A stretch of 11,608 nucleotides of DNA from Candidatus Kaiserbacteria bacterium (GTDB taxonomy: Bacteria; Patescibacteriota; Minisyncoccia; Phycocordibacterales; UBA918). The stretch covers positions 1-11,608 of the forward strand of contig QKBW01000055.1 of assembly GCA_003245875.1 (NCBI GenBank), written 5' to 3'. The first letter of the stretch is position 1. Every line of letters begins with the position of its first letter. Both the position numbers and the translations under genes were made by a program. Of the stretch, positions 1 through 5,124 are shown one piece after another. Below the pieces are notes generated by a model. It was not told the origin of the DNA and did no database searches. It was given only the letters and a program-made list of their open reading frames with translations.

Positions 1-101
1 GTAATTTTGAGGTTTTGATAATTTTCAACTTGCTTTTTTAGTTCAGCCTCATCAACGCCCCACGACCACGCACTTTTCTTTTTTGACTTTTCTTGTTCCA
101 T
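1..101 (-). CDS. N-terminus of an unknown protein (cut by window edge)
   Basis: An open frame starts with ATG at 101 and runs off the window edge, giving 33 complete codons. The visible protein begins MEQEKSKKKSAWSWGVDEAE and continues as a charged, probably helical stretch rich in Lys, Glu and Gln. I do not recognise the family. The start lies only 4 nt after the stop codon of the upstream zinc-ribbon gene on the same strand, so the two are very probably co-transcribed and perhaps translationally coupled. No Shine-Dalgarno motif precedes the ATG. The AT-rich composition matches the zinc-ribbon gene and differs from the rest of the window. Confidence 0.6.
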   Translation of the reverse strand, partial: MEQEKSKKKSAWSWGVDEAELKKQVENYQNLKI

Positions 102-105
102 AATT

Positions 106-480
106 TTAATAATATTTTTTTAATGTAATGGTACCTAGATATCTAAATGTATTGTTGAGAATAAAAATAATTGTGGCAAAAAAGGATATAATTCCCCACC
201 AACCAAGAAAAACGTTTATTAAGGTATATTGCCAAAAATATTTATTGGTGCAACTTTTACACAAGTTGCCTTTTATAGACATTTGCCTTCTCGCAAGCAA
301 CATCCCTATATTTGCATAAAATTCGTTATATTTCGTTGGAGCTATCGCCCCGCAGACATCACACTGGGTTTTGTCGTGTACAGGAACATCCTTAAACAGT
401 TCTGCTGGAAGTGTTTTTCCGCAGAATTGGCAAAATTTGCTATCGCATGGAATGTTTTTACCACAATGAATGCAATGCAT
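106..480 (-). CDS. Double zinc-ribbon membrane protein
   Basis: This encodes 124 residues. Two CxxC pairs near the N-terminus (C3/C6 and C17/C20) form a zinc-ribbon-like module. A second set (C40/C43 and C74/C77) could form another. Residues about 87-110 are hydrophobic with Trp and Gly and look like one membrane segment (LINVFLGWWGIISFFATIIF), leaving a short polar tail. The protein is therefore probably a tail-anchored protein with cytoplasmic zinc ribbons. Such proteins are common in bacteria and their functions are mostly unknown; no enzymatic motif is visible. It is first in a two-gene minus-strand unit. There is no Shine-Dalgarno motif and no convincing promoter close to the ATG. The gene is much more AT-rich than the housekeeping genes further along. 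The cysteine pattern makes the coding call secure; the function is not. Confidence 0.8.
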   Translation of the reverse strand: MHCIHCGKNIPCDSKFCQFCGKTLPAELFKDVPVHDKTQCDVCGAIAPTKYNEFYANIGMLLARRQMSIKGNLCKSCTNKYFWQYTLINVFLGWWGIISFFATIIFILNNTFRYLGTITLKKYY

Positions 481-695
481 AACTTATAACTTATTTTCCA
501 CTAAAATCCATTAGGGTATCTCAGCGTCCTTAAATTTTTGGCTATGCGTAGCATATTAGTATTGTGATTGTAGCTATTAAAGTGAATAATTTTATATTCC
601 TTTCCATTAATTTAATGATACAACATAAATTAAGTGGTGTGAACATTCCCTACAAAAAATGTTGCTTCAAAACAGTAGCAGCTCAGCAGTAGAAA
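481..695. other. AT-rich intergenic region with no convincing gene
   Basis: This is a low-GC stretch between the zinc-ribbon gene and the tRNA locus. The only coding hint is a 21-codon minus-strand frame at 542-607 (MERNIKLFTLIATITILICYA, then TAG). It resembles a signal or lipoprotein leader that stops immediately, so it may be a remnant of a decayed gene or chance. A TATAAA-like sequence sits upstream of the zinc-ribbon gene on the minus strand, without a credible -35 box. Confidence 0.4.
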
Positions 696-732
696 CATGC
701 ACCTGGAAAAACACTCGTTTTCCAGGCGCATG
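696..732. repeat. Hairpin downstream of the tRNA locus
   Basis: CCTGGAAAA (702-710) pairs perfectly with TTTTCCAGG (718-726) over a 7-nt loop. After one mismatch the stem continues for five more pairs (CATGC with GCATG). On the minus strand it lies just after the 3' end of the tRNA remnant, so it could end or protect the tRNA transcript. No clean T-tract follows, so it is not called a canonical terminator. Confidence 0.55.
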
Positions 733-735
733 CTG

Positions 736-784
736 CGGAGGAGACAGGGTTTGAACCTGCGCGGGCTATTCACCCAACACGCGT
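736..784 (-). pseudogene. 3' half of a tRNA-Ser-like gene
   Basis: Read on the minus strand, this contains the 3' portion of a class II tRNA. A variable arm lies around 776-762 (GGG/CCC core). The T-stem GCAGG/CCTGT encloses the canonical T-loop TTCAAAC (755-749). The acceptor 3' strand CTCCTCC (743-737) is followed by discriminator G736. A long variable arm with G73 points to tRNA-Ser rather than tRNA-Leu. No matching 5' half or anticodon arm lies directly upstream; the fragment begins near the anticodon stem, right after the intact tRNA-Ser(GGA). CCA is not encoded. It is either a broken copy or the 3' exon of an interrupted tRNA (see the 5' fragment at 957-974). Confidence 0.6.
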
Positions 785-792
785 CCCCGTCA

Positions 793-906
793 ATAAAATT
801 CTGAGCGGAGAGAGGGGGATTCGAACCCCCGAAGGGCGTAAACCCTTACATCCTTTCCAAGGATGCGCGATCGACCACTCTGCCATCTCTCCGCTCAGAA
901 TTTTAT
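793..906. repeat. 21-bp perfect inverted repeat enclosing tRNA-Ser(GGA)
   Basis: The arms at 793-813 and 886-906 are exact reverse complements over 21 bp. Seven of these pairs are the tRNA acceptor stem. The other 14 lie outside it and include the discriminator base, which would pair with the nucleotide before position 1. In the precursor RNA the acceptor stem could therefore extend as one long uninterrupted helix. Confidence 0.9.
806..892 (-). tRNA. tRNA-Ser (anticodon GGA)
   Basis: This is an 87-nt class II tRNA. The acceptor is GGAGAGA/TCTCTCC with discriminator G. T8-G9 and a D-loop with GAGTGG are present. The anticodon stem CATCC/GGATG encloses the loop TTGGAAA, which gives anticodon GGA and reads TCC and TCT serine codons. 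A 5-bp variable arm (AAGGG/CCCTT) follows, then T-arm GGGGG-TTCGAAT-CCCCC. CCA is not encoded and must be added after transcription. The D-stem appears to hold an A-C mismatch in its third pair. It lies downstream of htpX on the same strand and may be transcribed with that operon or from an unseen promoter. Confidence 0.95.
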
Positions 907-927
907 GTGCACCTGGAATCCACCTGC

Positions 928-958
928 GGATAAAAGTTGCTCCCAGCAACTTTTATCC
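928..958. repeat. 14-bp perfect hairpin with 3-nt loop
   Basis: GGATAAAAGTTGCT (928-941) and its exact reverse complement (945-958) are separated by CCC. It lies between htpX and tRNA-Ser(GGA). On the minus strand its first bases overlap what looks like the D-loop of a tRNA 5' fragment. It has no trailing T-tract, so processing, attenuation or a quasi-palindromic duplication is as likely as termination. Confidence 0.8.
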
Positions 959-974
959 ATTCGGTCACTCCCCC
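957..974 (-). pseudogene. 5' part of a tRNA-Ser-like gene (acceptor and D-arm)
   Basis: On the minus strand the sequence GGGGGAGTGACCGAATGG has the form of a tRNA-Ser 5' end: a 7-nt acceptor strand, T8, G9, an ACC D-stem strand and a D-loop with A14 and G18-G19. GGGGGAG pairs with CTCCTCC of the 3' fragment (737-743) at all seven positions, with one G-T wobble. The D-stem partner and a plausible anticodon arm are not found; the sequence instead enters the 928-958 hairpin. It may be the 5' exon or remnant of the tRNA whose 3' half lies beyond tRNA-Ser(GGA). The motif is short, so chance remains possible. Confidence 0.4.
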
Positions 975-1002
975 CAAATAAGCCGCACTAGTGTACCACC
1001 AT

Positions 1003-1896
1003 TTACACATCCATATCGCGCAAGCGCTTGATGCGCTCTTGGGCCGGTGGATGGGTGCTGAAAAGATTACTTATTTTTTGTCCAATTGATTGCCTGCCCC
1101 CAAACGGGTCAGCAATAAAGAGGTGTGCGGTCGCATGACTCGCCTTCTGCATGGGGATGTGTGCGCTGCTTATCTTTTCCAAAGCGGAAGCCAAACCTTC
1201 CGGGTAGCGAGTGAGGAGGGCGCCGCTGGCGTCTGCCAAATATTCGCGCTTTCGTGAGACTGCCATCTGGATCATCTGTGCCGCCAGCGGCGCCAACAAG
1301 ATACCGATCACACCGACCACTAAAAGCAGTGGGTTTTTATTGTCACGATCGCCACCACCATACATCAATGTACGTGAGAAAAAGTCTGCCAAAATCGCCA
1401 CAAAGCCAGCTAATACAACCGCAACCGTCATGACCAACATATCACGATTGCCCACATGAGAGAGCTCATGAGCCATCACTCCTTCCAGCTCTCCCCGATC
1501 CAACATGGCGAGTAAGCCGGTGGTCGCACACACGACCGCATGCTCCGGGTTACGGCCGGTAGCAAAGGCGTTTGGCGCTTGATCGCTGATAACATATACC
1601 TTTGGCATGGGGAGACCAGCTGTAATGGCCAAATTCTCGACCACCTGGATCAATTCGCGGTGTTGTGTAGGATCGGCCGGATGTGCGCCGGTCATCGAAA
1701 GGACCAGCTTATCCGAAAACCAATAGCTACCGACATTGGTAAGGAGTGCAAAGATAACTGCCACGTACAAAATGGACGAGTCTTGTAAGTACCATGAGAC
1801 TGCATATCCAATTGCTACGACAAGCACCAGGAAGAAGCCCATCAGTGCCCAGGTGCGTGCAATATTACGAGACTGTTGTGTGTAGAGCGTTGCCAT
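1003..1896 (-). CDS. htpX: HtpX-family membrane zinc metalloprotease (M48)
   Basis: This 297-residue protein matches the usual HtpX length. Two N-terminal membrane segments (about 15-36 and 41-57) are followed by a cytoplasmic protease domain with a central hydrophobic pair (about 153-171 and 189-210). The zinc site is HELSH at 143-147; the third ligand is E218 in SRKREYLADA. The family motifs NAFATGR (109-115) and THPP (281-284) are present. HtpX degrades misfolded or damaged inner-membrane proteins. The gene is the last of a lemA / MazG-like / htpX unit and starts 3 nt after the stop of the preceding gene, with an AAGG about 17 nt upstream of the ATG. LemA-HtpX pairs are a frequent bacterial arrangement. 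The tRNA locus follows downstream with no clear terminator between. Confidence 0.95.
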   Translation of the reverse strand: MATLYTQQSRNIARTWALMGFFLVLVVAIGYAVSWYLQDSSILYVAVIFALLTNVGSYWFSDKLVLSMTGAHPADPTQHRELIQVVENLAITAGLPMPKVYVISDQAPNAFATGRNPEHAVVCATTGLLAMLDRGELEGVMAHELSHVGNRDMLVMTVAVVLAGFVAILADFFSRTLMYGGGDRDNKNPLLLVVGVIGILLAPLAAQMIQMAVSRKREYLADASGALLTRYPEGLASALEKISSAHIPMQKASHATAHLFIADPFGGRQSIGQKISNLFSTHPPAQERIKRLRDMDV

Positions 1897-1899
1897 TAT

Positions 1900-2274
1900 T
1901 TATGATGCAATACCTTGCTGAGATTCATTACTCCTATAATTACCGTCCGATGACCAATGCAGAAAGTGACGCTTTTTGTACAACCCTTTTCGCTTAACAT
2001 TTTCTTCTATGGCTGTTTTTATATCGGTTTCTGAAAATTCAAGAAGCGCCGACAATTCGTCAAGAATGACCATGAGATCAGCATACTCGGACAAGAATTC
2101 TTCTCGGCTGCGCACCCGAGAGAGCGCTCCCGCCTCTTCGTTCACCTTTTTCAACAACTCTTGTTGAAACTCTTTGTCATCATCCAGAACACGTATTTCG
2201 CAAGATTCACCATTCTTTTTGATGATGTCTTGGATATTATCGCGAACTAATTTGTTGTAATAAACGCGACTCAT
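1900..2274 (-). CDS. MazG-like house-cleaning NTP pyrophosphohydrolase
   Basis: The 124-residue protein opens with YYNKLVRDNIQDIIKKNG, the signature start of a small all-alpha MazG-like family often annotated as phosphoribosyl-ATP pyrophosphohydrolase-like. Members are predicted to hydrolyse non-canonical NTPs. An EE pair (46-47) and ExxD (63-66, EYAD) match the magnesium-binding EExxE...ExxD pattern. The third glutamate of the first half is alanine here (A50, in EEAGA), so activity may be reduced or the ligand set altered. The C-terminus ends in a polar Ser/Asn/Gln-rich tail of about 16 residues. The gene sits between lemA (5-nt gap) and htpX (3-nt gap), so it is almost certainly co-transcribed with both. 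The family call is good; substrate and activity are inferred. Confidence 0.85.
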   Translation of the reverse strand: MSRVYYNKLVRDNIQDIIKKNGESCEIRVLDDDKEFQQELLKKVNEEAGALSRVRSREEFLSEYADLMVILDELSALLEFSETDIKTAIEENVKRKGLYKKRHFLHWSSDGNYRSNESQQGIAS

Positions 2275-2279
2275 GCATC

Positions 2280-2864
2280 TTAGAAACTAACCTTCACCGG
2301 TTCCTTTTCGGCTGAATCCTCTGGCAATTCAAAGTATTCACGCTCCTTGAGCTTCATCATGTTACCAACCACATTGCTTGGGAAAGAACGAAGCGCAATT
2401 GAGAGGTCACGTACGTTGCCGTTGTAAAAGCGACGAGCAGCTTGGATCTTATTTTCGGTGTCAGACAATTCATTCTGCAACTCGAGGAAGTTTTGATTAG
2501 CCTTCAAATCAGGATACGCCTCTGCCACAGCCAATAATTTGCCCAGGGCACCAGAAAGTGCACCCTCGGCACCAGCCATAGCCTTGATGCTCTCCGGCGT
2601 AATGTTAGCCGGATCGACGTGGATCTGTGTTGCTTCAGCGCGTGCTGAGGTCACACTATCAAAGACGCCACGCTCATGTGCTGCATACCCTTTTACCGTC
2701 TCCATGAGGTTTGGAATAAGGTCATAACGGCGTTTAAGCTGTACATCGATATCAGCCCACGCCTCATCTGCACGAGCGGTCAGCTTAGCAAAGCGGTTGA
2801 ATAAAATGATACCGTAGCCAACTACAGCCAATGCGATCATTCCTAAAACAATTCCCATAGACAT
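2280..2864 (-). CDS. lemA: LemA family protein
   Basis: This 194-residue protein has one N-terminal membrane segment (about 4-23) followed by a long helical domain. LemA hallmarks are visible: LKRRYDLIPNLMETVKGYAAHE at about 43-64, and the distal segment with NELSDTENKIQAARRFYN and RSFPSNVVG. LemA proteins are membrane-anchored helical-bundle proteins with the bulk outside the cytoplasm and are frequently encoded beside HtpX. Their biochemical role is not established; a link to membrane stress or protease function is inferred from gene context. It is the first gene after an extended -10 promoter, with a leader of roughly 25 nt that contains no Shine-Dalgarno motif. M3 is a possible alternative start. 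Confidence 0.93.
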   Translation of the reverse strand: MSMGIVLGMIALAVVGYGIILFNRFAKLTARADEAWADIDVQLKRRYDLIPNLMETVKGYAAHERGVFDSVTSARAEATQIHVDPANITPESIKAMAGAEGALSGALGKLLAVAEAYPDLKANQNFLELQNELSDTENKIQAARRFYNGNVRDLSIALRSFPSNVVGNMMKLKEREYFELPEDSAEKEPVKVSF

Positions 2865-2893
2865 ACGTCAAAAATTTAATCTGTAATGTGTAA

Positions 2894-2922
2894 ATTATAC
2901 CACAATACGTACTCACACGAAG
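2894..2922 (-). promoter_or_regulatory. Extended -10 promoter of the lemA-htpX operon
   Basis: On the minus strand a perfect TATAAT (2894-2899) is preceded by TGG, giving an extended -10 (TGn). The -35 match (CTTCGT or TTCGTG) is weak and lies in the arm of the upstream chaperonin terminator. Transcription would start near 2887. Confidence 0.75.
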
Positions 2923-2958
2923 AAACGCGCGGGCCTGTGGCCCGCGCGTTTCTTTTTT
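2920..2958. terminator. Strong terminator after groEL (probably bidirectional)
   Basis: A 16-bp perfect stem (2920-2935 with 2939-2954) has a GC-rich core (ACGCGCGGGCC), A/T-rich outer ends and the 3-nt loop TGT. The plus strand has a clean T-run at 2953-2958. On the minus strand the A-run precedes and TTTCTTC forms the 3' edge of the stem. It insulates groEL from lemA, whose weak -35 overlaps it. Confidence 0.88.
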
Positions 2959-2980
2959 ACCTTACGATTTTAAGGAAACC

Positions 2981-4624
2981 CTAGTACATCCCTCCCATTC
3001 CCCCCATATCTGGCATCGCAGGCTTCTCTGGTTCTGGTGCATCAGTAATGGCCGCTTCAGTTGTAAGGAAGATAGCAGCAGCAGAAACAGCATGCTGCAC
3101 ACCGGCACGCTCCACCTTCACCGGATCGATGATACCAGCGGCAATCATGTCCTCCACCATCTCATTCTTGGCCGCATCATACCCTGCGTTACCACCCGCC
3201 TGCTTAACCTTATCAACCGCCACTGCCCCATCGATCTTGCCGGTGTTATCTGCGATCTGGCGCAATGGTTCTTCCAATGCCTTCAAAACAATGGTGTATC
3301 CAACCATCTCTTCAGTGGAGAGCCCAGCCTTTCCTCCCAACTTCTCTTCCACCAATGCGGCAGCACGAGCCAAACTAGTACCACCACCAGGTACAATACC
3401 TTCTTCAATGGCCGCCTTCGTGGCGTTGACCGCATCTTCGATCTTGAGTTTTAGATACTTCATCTCCGACTCTGTTGCGGCTCCAACTCTAATCACCGCC
3501 ACACCACCCGCGAGTTTGGCAATACGCTCTTCGAGCTTTTCTTTGTCAAACTTTGAGCTAGCGTTGTCTACTTGCGTGCGCAACGCAGCCACACGATCAT
3601 CGATCGCCTGCTTTTCACCCGCGCCACCAACGATCGTAGTGTTATCTTTTGTAGCTACCACTCGCTCGGCCTGACCAAGCTGCTCCAGTGTTGTCTCTTC
3701 CAACTTCAAACCAAGTTCTTCAGAAACAAGTTGGCCCTTGGTCAAAATAGCGATGTCTTGTAACATCTCCTTCTTACGATCACCATACCCGGGAGCTTTG
3801 ACACCCAAGACAGAAAAACCTCCTTTGAGCTTATTAACCACAAACGTGGTGAGCGCCTCGCCGTCAATATCGTCAGCAATGATGACCAACTCTTTACTAC
3901 CAGCTTGTGCCACCTTTTCCAGCAATGGCAAAATGGTTTGCACTGATGAGATCTTTTTGTCTGTGATAAGAATGCGTGCATTCTTATACTCTGCTTCCAT
4001 GCGCTCCGGATTGGTAACCATGTACGGTGACACGTAGCCACGATCAAATTCCATACCCTCGGTAAATTCTGTCTCGATACCAAATGATTTGCCTTCCTCG
4101 ACAGTTACCACGCCGTCTTTCCCGACCTTATCGATGGTCTCAGCGATCTTTTCACCGATCTCTTCATTTTCAGCCGAAATGGTAGCAACCTGCCTGATCT
4201 CTTCTGACTTGCTAATTTTAGTAGCCATACCATGCAGTGCCTCAACCACATCATGCGCTGCATGCTCCATACCACTGCGCACCGCCATTGAATTGAGTCC
4301 CATGGTGGTCTGCTTCAGGCCTTCGCTGATCAACGCCTGTGTGAGTACCGTGGCGGTTGTTGTACCATCTCCAGCTAATTCGTTGGTCTTATTAGCCACT
4401 TCCTTGATGATCTCCGCACCCATGTTCTCAAATTTGTCTTGGAGAGTGATCTCTTTTGCGATCGAAACACCATCGTTGGTAATGGTAGGACCACCATATC
4501 CTTTATCAAGCATGACATTACGGCCACGCGGACCAAGTGTTACTTTGACAGCATCAGCCACCGTATCGACACCAACTTTCAATTTACGCTTCACCTCTTC
4601 ACCAAAAAGTACTTCTTTTGCCAT
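2981..4624 (-). CDS. groEL: 60-kDa chaperonin GroEL
   Basis: This is a full-length group I chaperonin of 547 residues. Visible hallmarks are TLGPRGRNVMLDKGYGGPTITNDGVSIAKEI in the equatorial domain (about 29-59), the ATP-binding GDGTTTATVL (85-94), PGYGDRRK-type apical sequence (PGYGDRKKEML), EGIVPGGG in the distal intermediate/equatorial region, and a short GGM-type tail (GGMGGMY). It forms the tetradecameric double ring that folds client proteins in the cytoplasm with GroES, using ATP. It starts 11 nt after the groES stop in the same operon. The intergenic sequence offers no Shine-Dalgarno motif, so translation may depend on coupling or on an unstructured start. The terminator follows about 22 nt after the stop. 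Confidence 0.99.
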   Translation of the reverse strand: MAKEVLFGEEVKRKLKVGVDTVADAVKVTLGPRGRNVMLDKGYGGPTITNDGVSIAKEITLQDKFENMGAEIIKEVANKTNELAGDGTTTATVLTQALISEGLKQTTMGLNSMAVRSGMEHAAHDVVEALHGMATKISKSEEIRQVATISAENEEIGEKIAETIDKVGKDGVVTVEEGKSFGIETEFTEGMEFDRGYVSPYMVTNPERMEAEYKNARILITDKKISSVQTILPLLEKVAQAGSKELVIIADDIDGEALTTFVVNKLKGGFSVLGVKAPGYGDRKKEMLQDIAILTKGQLVSEELGLKLEETTLEQLGQAERVVATKDNTTIVGGAGEKQAIDDRVAALRTQVDNASSKFDKEKLEERIAKLAGGVAVIRVGAATESEMKYLKLKIEDAVNATKAAIEEGIVPGGGTSLARAAALVEEKLGGKAGLSTEEMVGYTIVLKALEEPLRQIADNTGKIDGAVAVDKVKQAGGNAGYDAAKNEMVEDMIAAGIIDPVKVERAGVQHAVSAAAIFLTTEAAITDAPEPEKPAMPDMGGMGGMY

Positions 4625-4635
4625 GTTTCTAGATA

Positions 4636-4950
4636 CTAACTAATAATCCCGTGAATATCGCTTTCGGAAATTACAAAATATTCTTTATCTCCCACCTTCA
4701 CCTTCTCGCGCCAACTACTAAAGAGAACACGATCTCCCTCTTTAACATCCAGCGGAATACGCGCGGAGTTATTCTGATTCCAAGCACCTGGGCCAACTGC
4801 CACTACCACACCCTGATCGCTCTTCTCTTTATTGTCGACAGTACTCGGAATGATGATACCGGAAGCCGACGTCGTATTGCTCTCTTCATCGGTCAGTGGT
4901 CGCAATACTACCTTGTCACCAAGTGGTTTAATTGTACTTACGTCTGACAT
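4636..4950 (-). CDS. groES: Co-chaperonin GroES
   Basis: This is a 104-residue Cpn10. IKPLGDKVVLRPL (7-19) opens the beta-barrel. The mobile loop that docks on GroEL is around SASGIIIPST (28-37). VVAVGPGAW and VKEGDRVLFSSW complete the fold. The protein caps the GroEL chamber as a heptamer. It is the first gene of the groES-groEL operon, behind a consensus sigma70-type promoter. The chosen ATG at 4950 gives the expected N-terminus, but the only Shine-Dalgarno-like sequence (AGGAA, 4969-4973) is better spaced for an out-of-frame ATG at 4960 that opens a 10-codon frame overlapping the groES start. Confidence 0.98.
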   Translation of the reverse strand: MSDVSTIKPLGDKVVLRPLTDEESNTTSASGIIIPSTVDNKEKSDQGVVVAVGPGAWNQNNSARIPLDVKEGDRVLFSSWREKVKVGDKEYFVISESDIHGIIS

Positions 4951-4960
4951 ATTGTTTCAT
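4928..4960 (-). other. Possible 10-codon leader ORF overlapping groES start
   Basis: An ATG at 4960 lies 9 nt after AGGAA and opens MKQYVRRKYN followed by TAA. The frame overlaps the first 23 nt of groES out of frame. It is the only start near the operon 5' end with a well-placed ribosome-binding site. It could couple or attenuate groES translation, or be chance. Confidence 0.25.
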
Positions 4961-5022
4961 TTACAAAATTCCTGAATAACAATTTCCCGGTGAGAAGCCG
5001 AAAACCTCCCACCAACCGTGAC

Positions 5023-5050
5023 ATTATAAAGGAGTCAAGTGTACTGTCAA
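5023..5050 (-). promoter_or_regulatory. Consensus sigma70-type promoter of groES-groEL
   Basis: On the minus strand TTGACA (5045-5050) and TATAAT (5023-5028) are both perfect hexamers with a 16-nt spacer. The start would be near 5016, giving a leader of about 66 nt. That leader can form a GGTGGGA/TCTCACC hairpin (roughly 4989-5015). No CIRCE element (TTAGCACTC-N9-GAGTGCTAA) is present, so HrcA control of the usual kind is not indicated. Confidence 0.9.
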
Positions 5051-5068
5051 AATCAATACAGACAACGC

Positions 5069-5101
5069 TTTATCTTTCGAAATATTGCGCTATAGTAGCG
5101 C
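5069..5101 (+). promoter_or_regulatory. Putative promoter with operator-like dyad for the 5125 ORF
   Basis: TATAGT (5091-5096) is a good -10; the -35 candidate TTTATC (5069-5074) is weak. A perfect dyad GCGCTA-tag-TAGCGC (5087-5101) spans the -10 box and could be a repressor site or an initial-transcript hairpin. It is divergent from the groES promoter. A strong ribosome-binding site (AAAGGA, 6 nt before ATG 5125) follows. Confidence 0.45.
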
Positions 5102-5124
5102 TGGACTGATCGAAAGGATAGAAC

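Larger units (their letters stand above)
698..918. repeat. 11-bp direct repeat bracketing the tRNA locus
   Basis: TGCACCTGGAA occurs at 698-708 and again, same orientation, at 908-918. The copies bracket the tRNA-Ser(GGA) gene and the tRNA 3' remnant. They could be the footprint of an insertion or duplication, or be coincidental at this length. Confidence 0.4.

Noticed and set aside
229..489. 86-codon plus-strand frame opposite the zinc-ribbon gene
   Set aside because: The minus strand carries four well-spaced CxxC pairs and a membrane segment, which explain the region fully.
935..951. Anticodon arm reading AGTTG-CTGGGAG-CAACT as a tRNA with anticodon GGG
   Set aside because: The stem continues perfectly for 14 bp with a 3-nt loop, and no T-arm or acceptor strand follows at normal distance. 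It is better described as a simple perfect hairpin.
793..975. Group I intron between the two tRNA-Ser parts
   Set aside because: The intervening stretch of about 150-170 nt is too short and shows no group I core elements; it is mostly another tRNA and hairpins.
3048..3674. 208-codon open frame opposite groEL
   Set aside because: It is a shadow of the strongly conserved groEL reading frame; its low-complexity Ala/Ser/Pro composition is typical of antisense translation.
4951..5124. CIRCE/HrcA operator upstream of groES
   Set aside because: No TTAGCACTC-N9-GAGTGCTAA-like inverted repeat is present on either strand.
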